From an uncultured Clostridia bacterium (lineage in GTDB: Bacteria > Bacillota > Clostridia > Lachnospirales > Lachnospiraceae): DNA of 64,000 nt. A program made the translations under genes and the position numbers. Positions 25,167 through 34,369 of this stretch are shown piece after piece (the first letter of the stretch is position 1; every line of letters begins with the position of its first letter). The stretch spans positions 62,001 to 126,000 of the forward strand of contig CALBKM010000034.1 in assembly GCA_937895705.1 (NCBI GenBank), given 5' to 3'. The notes under the pieces are model-generated. The model was not told the DNA's origin. It searched no databases and saw only the letters and a list, made by a program, of their open reading frames with translations.

Positions 25167-25401
25167 AAGAAAAGACGCTGTACATCGTCCCTTTTGAACT
25201 TTTGCGTAGGATGTTAGAATTTCTTATTGCTTCGTTCATCTTTCAGCAACGTCCGGACAGGAGGTCCGGACGAGCCCGCCATAAGGCATGGATGCCGCAT
25301 CAGGGCGGTTGCGTCACTATGTTCTCTTCTTCCTCGAAGTAATTAGAAATACTTACATCCGTAGCCCAGTGAAAAAGGGACGATGTACAGCGTCTTTTCT
25401 T
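25167..25401. repeat. Structured repeat family A, copy 1
   Basis: A perfect 29-bp inverted repeat (25167-25195 / 25373-25401) encloses a conserved core that recurs at 37287-37450. Core helices are GGATGT/ACATCC (25209-25214/25355-25360), TTTCTTATTGCTTCG with CGAAGTAATTAGAAA (25220-25234/25335-25349), GCAAC/GTTGC, a hairpin CGTCCGGAC-AGGAG-GTCCGGACG (25250-25272), and GCCC/GGGC enclosing GGCA-TGGA-TGCC. Differences from copy 2 fall in pairs that keep the helices. The strand that is transcribed, if any, is not known. No protein is encoded. Confidence 0.85.
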
Positions 25402-25411
25402 TACAAAACTT

Positions 25412-25433
25412 AAGGGCTGCTTAAAGCAGCCCT
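25412..25433 (-). terminator. Probable terminator of fba
   Basis: GGGCTGCT and AGCAGCCC form a perfect stem with a 3-base loop just after the fba stop. The minus-strand tail TTAAGTTTTG is only moderately T-rich. Confidence 0.7.
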
Positions 25434-25447
25434 ACAAAATCCTATTA

Positions 25448-26311
25448 TTAAGCCTTGTTTACAGAACCGAACAGTTCCATCTTTTCCTTAACGGTTGCCT
25501 TGATAGCCTCGAAGCCCGGAGCAAGAAGCTTTCTCGGGTCAAAGCCCTTACCTTCTAAGTCCTTACCAGCCTCGATGTACTTACGGGTAGCATCAGCGAA
25601 GGAAAGCTGACACTCGGTGTTTACATTAATCTTAGCTACGCCAAGAGAAATTGCCTTCTTAATCATGTCTTCCGGAATACCGGTACCGCCGTGAAGAACA
25701 AGCGGCATCTCACCGGTCTTCTCCTGAACTGCTGCTAAGGTCTCAAAGCTAAGACCTGCCCAGTTTGCCGGATACTTACCGTGGATGTTACCGATACCTG
25801 CAGCGAGCATGGTTACGCCGAGATCAGCGATTGCCTTACACTCATCCGGATCAGCACACTCACCTGCACCAACAACGCCGTCTTCCTCACCGCCGATGGA
25901 ACCAACCTCAGCCTCAAGGGACATACCCTTCTCGTTACAAATCTTAACGAGCTCGGTGGTCTTTGCTACGTTCTCATCAATCGGGTAGTGGGAACCGTCG
26001 AACATAACGGAGGAGAAACCTGCCTCGATGCACTTTAAGCAGCCTTCGTAGCTACCGTGGTCAAGATGAAGAGCTACCGGAACGGTAATCTTTAACTCGT
26101 TAATCATACCGTTTACCATACCAACGATGGTGGTATAACCTGCCATGTACTTACCTGCACCCTCGGATACACCAAGGATAACCGGAGAATTCATCTCCTG
26201 TGCGGTTAAAAGGATTGCCTTGGTCCACTCAAGGTTGTTGATGTTGAACTGACCAACTGCGTACTTACCTGCTTTTGCCTTCTGAAGCATTTCTTTTGCT
26301 GAAACTAACAT
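25448..26311 (-). CDS. fba: Fructose-bisphosphate aldolase, class II
   Basis: The 287-residue protein has class II aldolase features: zinc ligands in VALHLDHGS (near residue 82) and in GNIHGKY, the glycine-rich VLHGGTGIP phosphate loop, and KINVNTECQLSF. It cleaves fructose-1,6-bisphosphate in glycolysis. I use the ATG at 26311, directly after AAAGGAGGACATT; the open frame extends nine codons further but that ATG has no ribosome-binding site. It follows rpoC on the same strand with only hairpins between, so it may be in part co-transcribed. Repeat A1 lies just after its terminator. Confidence 0.96.
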   Translation of the reverse strand: MLVSAKEMLQKAKAGKYAVGQFNINNLEWTKAILLTAQEMNSPVILGVSEGAGKYMAGYTTIVGMVNGMINELKITVPVALHLDHGSYEGCLKCIEAGFSSVMFDGSHYPIDENVAKTTELVKICNEKGMSLEAEVGSIGGEEDGVVGAGECADPDECKAIADLGVTMLAAGIGNIHGKYPANWAGLSFETLAAVQEKTGEMPLVLHGGTGIPEDMIKKAISLGVAKINVNTECQLSFADATRKYIEAGKDLEGKGFDPRKLLAPGFEAIKATVKEKMELFGSVNKA

Positions 26312-26349
26312 AATGTCCTCCTTTTCGTGCGTATGCACTTCTTATTATC

Positions 26350-26398
26350 GGGACACCTGCAACGCAGGCATCCCATATTTTGGGCACGTTTTCCGTGC
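26350..26398 (-). other. Two hairpins between rpoC and fba
   Basis: GGGA/TCCC with an inner CCTGC/GCAGG stem (26350-26374) and GCACG/CGTGC (26384-26398) lie in the rpoC-fba gap. Neither has a T-run on the minus strand, so processing or stability is more likely than termination. Confidence 0.45.
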
Positions 26399-26408
26399 TG
26401 TTTGACAC

Positions 26409-29400
26409 TTATTCTTCGTCCTCTGCGAAATCTGCTGCAATTTCCTCATCGGACATATCCTCACCGTCTAATGCGGCGAGATCCTCGAAACCATCCATAT
26501 CCTCGCTCATGTCAAGCTCTTCCATCTCTTCAAACTCAGCGGTCTCATCGTACTCCGCGAACTGCTGCTGAAGATCACTGTCAAGCTTTACACTGCGATA
26601 ACGCTTCATACCGGTACCTGCCGGGATGAGCTTACCGATGATTACGTTCTCCTTCAGACCGATTAACGGGTCAATCTTTCCGTGGATAGCCGCCTCGGTA
26701 AGAACCTTGGTGGTCTCCTGGAAGGATGCTGCGGACAGGAAGGAATTGGTTGCAAGGGATGCCTTCGTAATACCGAGCATTACCTGCTTACCTTCTGCCG
26801 GCTCGCCGCCCTCTGCGATTGCCTTTGCGTTAGCATCCTCGAAATCAAGGATGTCAACCATAGTACCCGGAAGGAACGGGGTGTCTCCGTTATTCTCGAT
26901 ACGAATCTTCTTTAACATCTGGCGTACAATCACTTCGACATGCTTGTCGTTGATTTCTACACCCTGTAAGCGGTAAACGCGCTGTACTTCCTGAAGCATG
27001 TAGTCCTGAACGGCACGTACACCCTTAATCTTTAAGATATCATGCGGGTTTACGCTACCTTCGGTCAGTTCGTCACCGGCCTCAAGTACCTGTCCGTCCA
27101 TCACCTTGATTCTGGAACCGTACGGGATGAGGTATGCCTTTGCTTCACCGGTCTCGGAATTACTGATTACAACCTCACGCTTCTTCTTGGTATCCTTAAC
27201 GGTAACGGTACCGCCGAACTCAGCGATAATTGCAAGTCCCTTCGGCTTTCTTGCCTCGAACAATTCCTCGACACGCGGAAGACCCTGGGTAATATCGTCA
27301 CCTGCTACACCACCGGTGTGGAAGGTTCTCATGGTAAGCTGGGTACCCGGCTCACCGATAGACTGTGCTGCGATAATACCGACTGCTTCACCTACCTGTA
27401 CCGCCTCACCGGTTGCCATGTTTGCACCGTAACACTTTGCACACACACCGATGTGGGAACGACAGGTCAGTACGTTACGAATCTTTACTGCTGCGCTTGC
27501 GCCCGCTTCCTGAATCTTCTTGGTTGCAACAATACGTGCTGCACGCTTCGGCGTAATCATGTGGTTTGCCTTTACGATCATATCGCCGTTATCGTCATAA
27601 ATCGTCTCACAGGAGAAACGTCCCGTGATACGCTCTTCTAAGCTTTCGATTACTTCCTTACCGTCGTTGAATGCCTTAATCCACATACCCGGAATCTCAT
27701 CTACGCCCTCTGCACGACAATCTACTTCGTTGATAATCAACTCCTGAGATACGTCTACAAGACGACGGGTAAGGTAACCGGAGTCTGCAGTACGAAGTGC
27801 GGTATCGGAAAGACCCTTTCTTGCACCGTGTGCGGAAATGAAGTACTCGAGTACGTCAAGACCTTCACGGAAGTTAGACTTAATCGGGAGCTCGATGGCA
27901 CGACCGGAGGTATCTGCCATAAGACCACGCATACCTGCCAGCTGCTTAATCTGCTTGTCGGAACCTCGCGCACCGGACTTCGCCATCATGGAAATGTTGT
28001 TGTACTTATCAAGACCATCTAACAGCTCGGTGGTGATTTCGTCATCGGCACGCTTCCATGTATCGATAACTTCCTTATAACGCTCTTCCTCGGAAAGGAG
28101 ACCTCTGCGGAAGTTCTTTGTAATCTGATCTACCGTTGCCTCTGCCTGTGCGATGATTTCCTTCTTCTTCGGCGGAACGGTCATATCGGAAATGGATACG
28201 GTCATTGCCGCTCTGGTAGAATACTTATAACCGAGGGACTTGATAGCATCCAACGTTTCAGCGGTCTTTGTAGCACCGTGAATGTTAATACACTTCTCTA
28301 AGATAGGCTTTAACTGCTTCTTACCTACCAGGAAATCAATTTCCGGAAGAAGGGAATTCTCCGGCTTGGTACGATCCACAAAACCGAGATCCTGCGGAAT
28401 GATTTCGTTGAAAATGAAGCGGCCGAGAGTGGACTCGATGGTCTTCTGCTCGCCGGTCACCTTATCCTGACGACGTACCTTAATCATAGCGTGAAGGGTG
28501 ATTTCACCGTTCTCGTATGCAAGAATTGCTTCGTTTACGCTCTTGAAGCACTTGCCCTCACCGAGGTCACCCGGCTTGTGCAAGGTCAAGTAATAAATAC
28601 CAAGAACCATATCCTGGGACGGAACCGCTACCGGACCACCGTCGGACGGCTTTAACAGGTTGTTCGGAGAAAGCAGGAGGAAACGACACTCTGCCTGCGC
28701 TTCTACCGAAAGCGGAAGGTGTACTGCCATCTGGTCACCGTCGAAGTCCGCGTTAAATGCGGTACAAACCAGCGGATGAAGCTTAATTGCCTTACCTTCT
28801 ACTAAAATCGGCTCGAAGGCCTGAATACCTAATCTATGAAGAGTAGGAGCACGGTTAAGCATAACCGGATGCTCACGAATTACCTCCTCAAGTACATCCC
28901 ATACAGCCGGATGCAAGCTCTCTACCATGTTCTTGGCAGACTTCATGTTGTGGGTGATTCCTCTTGCCACCAGTTCCTTCATAACAAACGGGCGGAACAG
29001 CTCGATTGCCATTTCCTTCGGAAGACCACACTGATAAATCTTCAGTTCCGGACCTACTACGATAACGGAACGACCGGAGTAGTCAACTCGCTTACCGAGA
29101 AGGTTCTGACGGAAACGACCCTGCTTACCCTTTAACATATCGGACAAGGACTTTAATGCACGGTTACCCGGACCGGTTACCGGTCTGCCGCGACGGCCGT
29201 TGTCGATTAAAGCATCTACTGCTTCCTGTAACATTCTTTTCTCGTTGCGGACAATGATATCCGGTGCGGACAGATCCTGCAATCTTCTGAGACGGTTGTT
29301 ACGGTTAATAATTCTACGGTACAAATCATTCATATCGGAGGTTGCGAAACGACCACCATCCAACTGTACCATCGGACGTAAATCCGGCGGAATTACCGGA

Positions 29401-30116
29401 ATTACGGTCATAATCATCCACTCCGGCTTGTTACCGGACTCACGGAATGCTTCTACTACCTCAAGGCGCTTAATGATTCTTGCGCGCTTCTGGCCCGTAG
29501 ACTCACGAAGGCCCTTCTTTAACTCTGCGGAATCAGCCTCAAGGTCGATTGCCTGCAACAGTTCCATAATCGCCTCGGCACCCATTCCTACACGGAAAGA
29601 ATCGCCGTATTTATCGTAAGCTTCGCGATATTCCTTTTCGTTTAAAACCTGCTTGTACTGAAGGTCGGAGTTACCCGGATCCAGTACAATGTAAGATACA
29701 AAATAAAGAACCTTTTCCAATGTTCTCGGGGAAAGATCAAGGATCAGACCCATACGGCTCGGGATACCCTTAAAGTACCAAATATGGGAAACCGGAGCAG
29801 CCAGCTCAATGTGACCCATACGCTCACGACGTACGCTGGATTTGGTAACTTCAACACCACAACGGTCACAGACAACGCCCTTATGACGAATCTTCTTGTA
29901 CTTACCGCAGTGACATTCCCAGTCCTTGCTCGGTCCGAAAATCTTCTCACAGAACAAACCGTCTTTTTCCGGCTTTAAGGTTCTGTAGTTGATAGTTTCC
30001 GGCTTCTTTACCTCGCCGCGAGACCACTCTCTGATCTTTTCCGGGGAAGCCAAGCCTATCTTAATCGCATCATAGGTAATATCCTTCATGCTGTCATTCA
30101 TCATGTCCATCGGCAT
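26409..30116 (-). CDS. rpoC: DNA-directed RNA polymerase subunit beta'
   Basis: The 1235-residue protein is full length for a Firmicute. It has the N-terminal zinc finger (CHCGKYKKIRHKGVVCDRCG), the catalytic NADFDGDQMAVH loop near residue 460 with its three Mg2+-binding aspartates, and the second zinc site (CRSHIGVCAKCYG). The bridge/trigger helix region holds GEPGTQLTMRTFHTGGVA. The C-terminus is acidic. GGGAG precedes the ATG at 30116. It is downstream of rpoB with an 18-bp gap. Confidence 0.99.
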   Translation of the reverse strand: MPMDMMNDSMKDITYDAIKIGLASPEKIREWSRGEVKKPETINYRTLKPEKDGLFCEKIFGPSKDWECHCGKYKKIRHKGVVCDRCGVEVTKSSVRRERMGHIELAAPVSHIWYFKGIPSRMGLILDLSPRTLEKVLYFVSYIVLDPGNSDLQYKQVLNEKEYREAYDKYGDSFRVGMGAEAIMELLQAIDLEADSAELKKGLRESTGQKRARIIKRLEVVEAFRESGNKPEWMIMTVIPVIPPDLRPMVQLDGGRFATSDMNDLYRRIINRNNRLRRLQDLSAPDIIVRNEKRMLQEAVDALIDNGRRGRPVTGPGNRALKSLSDMLKGKQGRFRQNLLGKRVDYSGRSVIVVGPELKIYQCGLPKEMAIELFRPFVMKELVARGITHNMKSAKNMVESLHPAVWDVLEEVIREHPVMLNRAPTLHRLGIQAFEPILVEGKAIKLHPLVCTAFNADFDGDQMAVHLPLSVEAQAECRFLLLSPNNLLKPSDGGPVAVPSQDMVLGIYYLTLHKPGDLGEGKCFKSVNEAILAYENGEITLHAMIKVRRQDKVTGEQKTIESTLGRFIFNEIIPQDLGFVDRTKPENSLLPEIDFLVGKKQLKPILEKCINIHGATKTAETLDAIKSLGYKYSTRAAMTVSISDMTVPPKKKEIIAQAEATVDQITKNFRRGLLSEEERYKEVIDTWKRADDEITTELLDGLDKYNNISMMAKSGARGSDKQIKQLAGMRGLMADTSGRAIELPIKSNFREGLDVLEYFISAHGARKGLSDTALRTADSGYLTRRLVDVSQELIINEVDCRAEGVDEIPGMWIKAFNDGKEVIESLEERITGRFSCETIYDDNGDMIVKANHMITPKRAARIVATKKIQEAGASAAVKIRNVLTCRSHIGVCAKCYGANMATGEAVQVGEAVGIIAAQSIGEPGTQLTMRTFHTGGVAGDDITQGLPRVEELFEARKPKGLAIIAEFGGTVTVKDTKKKREVVISNSETGEAKAYLIPYGSRIKVMDGQVLEAGDELTEGSVNPHDILKIKGVRAVQDYMLQEVQRVYRLQGVEINDKHVEVIVRQMLKKIRIENNGDTPFLPGTMVDILDFEDANAKAIAEGGEPAEGKQVMLGITKASLATNSFLSAASFQETTKVLTEAAIHGKIDPLIGLKENVIIGKLIPAGTGMKRYRSVKLDSDLQQQFAEYDETAEFEEMEELDMSEDMDGFEDLAALDGEDMSDEEIAADFAEDEE

Positions 30117-30134
30117 TATTTTGCTCTCCCTTCA

Positions 30135-33100
30135 TTATTCATCATAATCTGCATCGTCCATGTCGTAGTCATCGGACTCATCCTCGTAACTGTCCTCATC
30201 ATAAGTGAAGTTACCGTCTTCGTCTGCGGAAACACGACTGAAACCTGCTTCTTCATAACCTTCGTCGTAACGGAAGTTGTTGTCACCCTCCATTAACGGC
30301 TCGATTTCTGCATCGCCGTAATCGATATCCTCGGTCATTACCACCTCGTTGCCGTCCTCATCAAGTACGGTCACATCAAGTGCTAAGGACTGCAACTCCT
30401 TCAACAATACCTTGAAGGACTCCGGAATACCCGGCTCAGGGATGTTGTCACCCTTGATAATTGCTTCGTAGGTCTTACCACGTCCGGTTACATCATCGGA
30501 CTTCACGGTAAGGATTTCCTGTAAGATATGAGCCGCACCGTATGCCTCCAGTGCCCAAACTTCCATCTCACCGAAACGCTGACCGCCGAACTGAGCTTTA
30601 CCACCCAACGGCTGCTGCGTTACTAAGGAGTAAGGACCGGTAGCACGTGCATGGATCTTATCATCTACCAGGTGATGGAGCTTTAAGTAGTGCATGAAAC
30701 CTACAGTAACCGCACCGTCGAAATACTCACCGGTACGTCCGTCACGAAGACGAACCTTACCGTCGCGGTTAATCGGAACACCCTTCCACTGCTCTCTGTA
30801 CTCTAAGTTGTTTCCGAGGTACTCCATAACCTCCGGATCCAAGATATCCTTATACTTTGCCTGGAACTCTTCCCAAGAGGTGTTGGCATAATCGTTTGCC
30901 ATCTCAAGGGTATCCATAATATCATGCTCGTTTGCACCGTCGAATACCGGCGTTGCTACGTTAAAACCAAGAACCTTTGCCGCAAGAGAAAGGTGAATCT
31001 CAAGCACCTGTCCGATGTTCATTCGGGACGGTACGCCGAGAGGATTCAGCACGATGTCAAGCGGACGACCGTTCGGAAGGAACGGCATATCCTCTACCGG
31101 AAGCACACGGGAAACGACACCCTTGTTACCGTGACGACCTGCCATCTTATCGCCGACCTGAATCTTTCTCTTCTGTGCAATGTAAACGCGAACGGTCTGC
31201 TCAACTCCCGGAGGAAGCTCGTCGCCGTTTTCTCTGGTAAATACCTTAGCGTCTACGATAATACCGTACTCACCGTGCGGAACACGGAGAGAGGTATCTC
31301 TTACTTCTCTTGCCTTCTCACCGAAAATTGCACGGAGAAGTCTCTCTTCTGCGGTCAGCTCGGTCTCACCCTTCGGGGTAACCTTACCAACCAAAATATC
31401 GGTAGCACGAACCTCTGCACCCACACGGATAATACCGCGCTCGTCGAGGTCCTTTAACTTATCCTCGCCGACACCCGGAACATCACGAGTGATTTCTTCC
31501 GGTCCTAACTTGGTGTCACGGGACTCGATTTCGTACTCTTCAATATGAACGGAAGTGTAAACATCTTCCTGAACCAGTCTTTCACTTAAAAGAACTGCGT
31601 CCTCGTAGTTGTAACCTTCCCAAGTCATGAAGCCGATTAACGGGTTCTTACCGAGCGCCAGCTCACCGTTAGAGGTAGACGGACCGTCAGCGATTACCTG
31701 ACCTGCCTCTACTCTCTCGCCCTTATTTACAATCGGACGCTGGTTAATACAGGTACCCTGGTTACTTCTGGTGAACTTAGACAGCTTATAAGTATCCTTA
31801 GAGCCGTCATCGGTCTTAATTACAATCTCAGCGGATGCCGCACGCTCAACCACACCGGCATTCTTAGCAACCACACAAACACCGGAGTCCACTGCGGTCT
31901 TCATTTCCATACCGGTACCGACAGCCGGAGCCTCGGTCATAAGAAGCGGTACTGCCTGACGCTGCATGTTGGAACCCATGAGTGCACGGTTTGCATCGTC
32001 GTTCTCAAGGAACGGAATCATGGCCGTAGCTACGGAGAATACCATCTTCGGGGATACATCCATCAAATCAATCTTCTTCTTTTCGAAGAGCAAGGTCTCT
32101 TCTCTGTAACGACCGGAAACATTTGCGTTTACAAAGTATCCGTTCTCGTCAAGCGGCTCATTTGCCTGTGCTACTACGAACTTATCTTCCTCGTCGGCGG
32201 TCAGGTAAACTACCTCCTCCGTTACACGCGGATTCTTCGGGTCAGACTTATCAAGCTTACGATACGGAGCCTCTACAAAGCCGTACTCGTTGATACGAGC
32301 ATAAGATGCCAAGGAGTTGATAAGACCGATGTTCGGACCTTCCGGGGTCTCGATCGGACACATTCTTCCGTAGTGGGAATAGTGTACGTCTCGAACTTCG
32401 AAGCCTGCACGGTCTCTGGAAAGACCACCCGGACCTAATGCGGAGAGACGACGCTTATGGGTCAACTCACCTAACGGGTTGTGCTGGTCCATGAACTGGG
32501 ACAGCTGGGAGCTTCCGAAGAACTCCTTCACAGCAGCCGTTACCGGCTTAATATTGATTAAGGACTGCGGGCTGATGCTCTCTAAGTCCTGGGTAGACAT
32601 ACGCTCACGAACCACACGCTCCATACGGGACAAACCGATACGGTACTGGTTCTGTAAAAGCTCACCTACCGCACGGATACGACGATTTCCGAGATGGTCG
32701 ATATCGTCGGAATTACCGATGCCGTACTCTAAGTGAATGTTATAGTTAATGGAAGCTAAAATATCTTCCTTGGTAATGTGCTTCGGAATGAGCTCGTTTA
32801 CGCTGCGCTTAATCTCTTCAAGAAGCTCCTCGCCGGTATAGGTGTCCATTAACTCCTTCAGCACCGGATAGTAAACCTCTTCGGTAATACCGAGCTCAGC
32901 CTTGTTGCAATCAACAAACGCATTTAAATCAACCATAAGGTTGGAAAGAATCTTAACGTTTCTCTCTTCGGTCTGCACCCAAAGGGACGGAACAGCCGCA
33001 TTCTGCATGCTAACCGCAAGCTCCTCGGTAATAATCGTACCGGTCTCCGCAAGTACCTCGCCGGTGGTAGTATCCACTACATCCTTAGCAAGGGTAAGAC

Positions 33101-33971
33101 CAACGATACGGTTCTTGAACGCAAGCTTCTTATTGAACTTATAACGGCCTACCTTTGCAAGGTCATATCTTCTTGCATCGAAGAACATGCCGTTGATAAG
33201 CGGCTCTGCGCTTTCTACGGAAAGCGGCTCGCCCGGACGAAGCTTCTTATATAACTCTAATAAACCATCCGTATAATTCTCGGACGGGTCCTTTGCAAAA
33301 CTTGCCATAATCTTCGGCTCTTCACCGAACAAATCGATAATCTGCTGATTGGTTCCGATACCGAGAGCACGAATCAGCACCGTAATCGGCACCTTACGAT
33401 TTCTGTCTACGCGCACGTAAAAAACATCATTGGAGTCAGTCTCGTACTCCAACCATGCACCACGATTCGGAATCACTGTACTGGAGTACAGAGTCTTACC
33501 GATCTTATCGTGACCGATTGCGTAATAAATTCCAGGGGAACGAACCAACTGGCTAACGATAACACGTTCTGCACCATTAATTACGAACGTACCGGTAGCG
33601 GTCATGAGCGGCAAATCACCCATGAAGATGTCATGCTCTTTGATATCGTCCGTCTCTTTATTATGGAGTCTTACTCTCACCTTTAACGGTGCTGCGTAGG
33701 TCGCGTCACGCTCTTTGCACTCTTCGATGCTGTACTTCACATCATCCTCGCAAAGCTGAAAACTTACAAACTCAAGATTCAGATGGTCACTGTAATCCGA
33801 AATCGGAGAAATATCTCTGAATACTTCGTCCAATCCTTCTTCCAAAAACCAGCGATAAGAGTCCTTCTGTACCTCAATGAGGTTCGGCATCTCCAGTACT
33901 TCCTTCTGCTTGGAGAAGCTCATGCGGACACCCTTGCCTACTTGCATCGGCTTAATTCTGTTCTTTTCCAT
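30135..33971 (-). CDS. rpoB: DNA-directed RNA polymerase subunit beta
   Basis: The protein is 1278 residues from the ATG at 33971 (MEKNRIKPMQVGKG). Conserved blocks include the rifampicin region (FFGSSQLSQFMDQHNPL, then HKRRLSALGPGGLSRDRAGF), GPNIGLINSLA, GDKMAGRHGNKGVVS, and the C-terminal GGKAQFGGQRFGEMEVWALEAYGA clamp. The C-terminal tail is very acidic. The open frame continues 55 codons upstream through repeat B1, but only the ATG at 33971 has a ribosome-binding site (AAGGGGTG). rpoB is separated from rplL by an island and has its own promoter. Confidence 0.99.
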   Translation of the reverse strand: MEKNRIKPMQVGKGVRMSFSKQKEVLEMPNLIEVQKDSYRWFLEEGLDEVFRDISPISDYSDHLNLEFVSFQLCEDDVKYSIEECKERDATYAAPLKVRVRLHNKETDDIKEHDIFMGDLPLMTATGTFVINGAERVIVSQLVRSPGIYYAIGHDKIGKTLYSSTVIPNRGAWLEYETDSNDVFYVRVDRNRKVPITVLIRALGIGTNQQIIDLFGEEPKIMASFAKDPSENYTDGLLELYKKLRPGEPLSVESAEPLINGMFFDARRYDLAKVGRYKFNKKLAFKNRIVGLTLAKDVVDTTTGEVLAETGTIITEELAVSMQNAAVPSLWVQTEERNVKILSNLMVDLNAFVDCNKAELGITEEVYYPVLKELMDTYTGEELLEEIKRSVNELIPKHITKEDILASINYNIHLEYGIGNSDDIDHLGNRRIRAVGELLQNQYRIGLSRMERVVRERMSTQDLESISPQSLINIKPVTAAVKEFFGSSQLSQFMDQHNPLGELTHKRRLSALGPGGLSRDRAGFEVRDVHYSHYGRMCPIETPEGPNIGLINSLASYARINEYGFVEAPYRKLDKSDPKNPRVTEEVVYLTADEEDKFVVAQANEPLDENGYFVNANVSGRYREETLLFEKKKIDLMDVSPKMVFSVATAMIPFLENDDANRALMGSNMQRQAVPLLMTEAPAVGTGMEMKTAVDSGVCVVAKNAGVVERAASAEIVIKTDDGSKDTYKLSKFTRSNQGTCINQRPIVNKGERVEAGQVIADGPSTSNGELALGKNPLIGFMTWEGYNYEDAVLLSERLVQEDVYTSVHIEEYEIESRDTKLGPEEITRDVPGVGEDKLKDLDERGIIRVGAEVRATDILVGKVTPKGETELTAEERLLRAIFGEKAREVRDTSLRVPHGEYGIIVDAKVFTRENGDELPPGVEQTVRVYIAQKRKIQVGDKMAGRHGNKGVVSRVLPVEDMPFLPNGRPLDIVLNPLGVPSRMNIGQVLEIHLSLAAKVLGFNVATPVFDGANEHDIMDTLEMANDYANTSWEEFQAKYKDILDPEVMEYLGNNLEYREQWKGVPINRDGKVRLRDGRTGEYFDGAVTVGFMHYLKLHHLVDDKIHARATGPYSLVTQQPLGGKAQFGGQRFGEMEVWALEAYGAAHILQEILTVKSDDVTGRGKTYEAIIKGDNIPEPGIPESFKVLLKELQSLALDVTVLDEDGNEVVMTEDIDYGDAEIEPLMEGDNNFRYDEGYEEAGFSRVSADEDGNFTYDEDSYEDESDDYDMDDADYDE

Positions 33972-34013
33972 GAACGATTTCACCCCTTGGATTATTTTTG
34001 GTCTGATGGAATA

Positions 34014-34135
34014 AAGAATTTCGCTTGCGAAATTCTTGCGCCGCTTTTGCGTCGCATTTATGCGACAATTTACTATTGCAAAAGCGTGCGCATCCCGCGG
34101 AGCGTTTTTGTGATAGGAAATTTTATTTCCTATCA
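34014..34135. repeat. Structured repeat family B, copy 1 (in the rpoB leader)
   Basis: Three stem structures in order: AGAATTTCG/CGAAATTCT (34015-34036); GCGC/GCGC enclosing CGCTTTTGC/GCAAAAGCG (34042-34050/34078-34086) with an inner GTCGCAT/ATGCGAC; then ATCCCGCGGAGCGTTTTT and TGATAGGAAAT/ATTTCCTATCA (34111-34135). A second copy with compensated stems is at 62815-62940. This copy lies in the 5' untranslated region of rpoBC. Confidence 0.8.
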
Positions 34136-34215
34136 TAAAAAACTCTTTCTTTTTCCGTCAGGATGTGCTATAATATACTTGTATGGGCACACCACACCAC
34201 AATAGTGCATTTTTC

Positions 34216-34244
34216 ATGATAACATAATTATGTCAAGTTGTCAA
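34216..34244 (-). promoter_or_regulatory. Promoter of rpoBC
   Basis: On the minus strand TTGACA and TATCAT are 17 bp apart. Transcription from here gives a leader of about 240 bases containing repeat B1. A second TTGACA overlaps the spacer. Confidence 0.7.
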
Positions 34245-34310
34245 GTTATTGAGACAACTTTTTTTATTTCAAAAAAACGCATTTATTCAGACAAATTATT
34301 CCTTCTGATA

Positions 34311-34349
34311 AAACAGAACGAAGCCCGCCGCAAGATGCGGCAGGCTTCG
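34311..34349 (-). terminator. Terminator of the AraC/GyrI gene
   Basis: CGAAGCC and GGCTTCG with an inner GCCGC/GCGGC stem lie 20 bp after the stop. The minus-strand tail is TTCTGTTTT. Confidence 0.85.
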
Positions 34350-34369
34350 AGGAAATCACCTACAATTTA

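Noticed and set aside
25167..25401. Insertion sequence or MITE with terminal inverted repeats
   Set aside because: The inverted arms of the two copies share no sequence, no transposase is present and no target-site duplication was seen; mobility is left open.
33972..34136. N-terminal extension of RpoB
   Set aside because: The frame stays open through repeat B1, but homology and the ribosome-binding site start at 33971.
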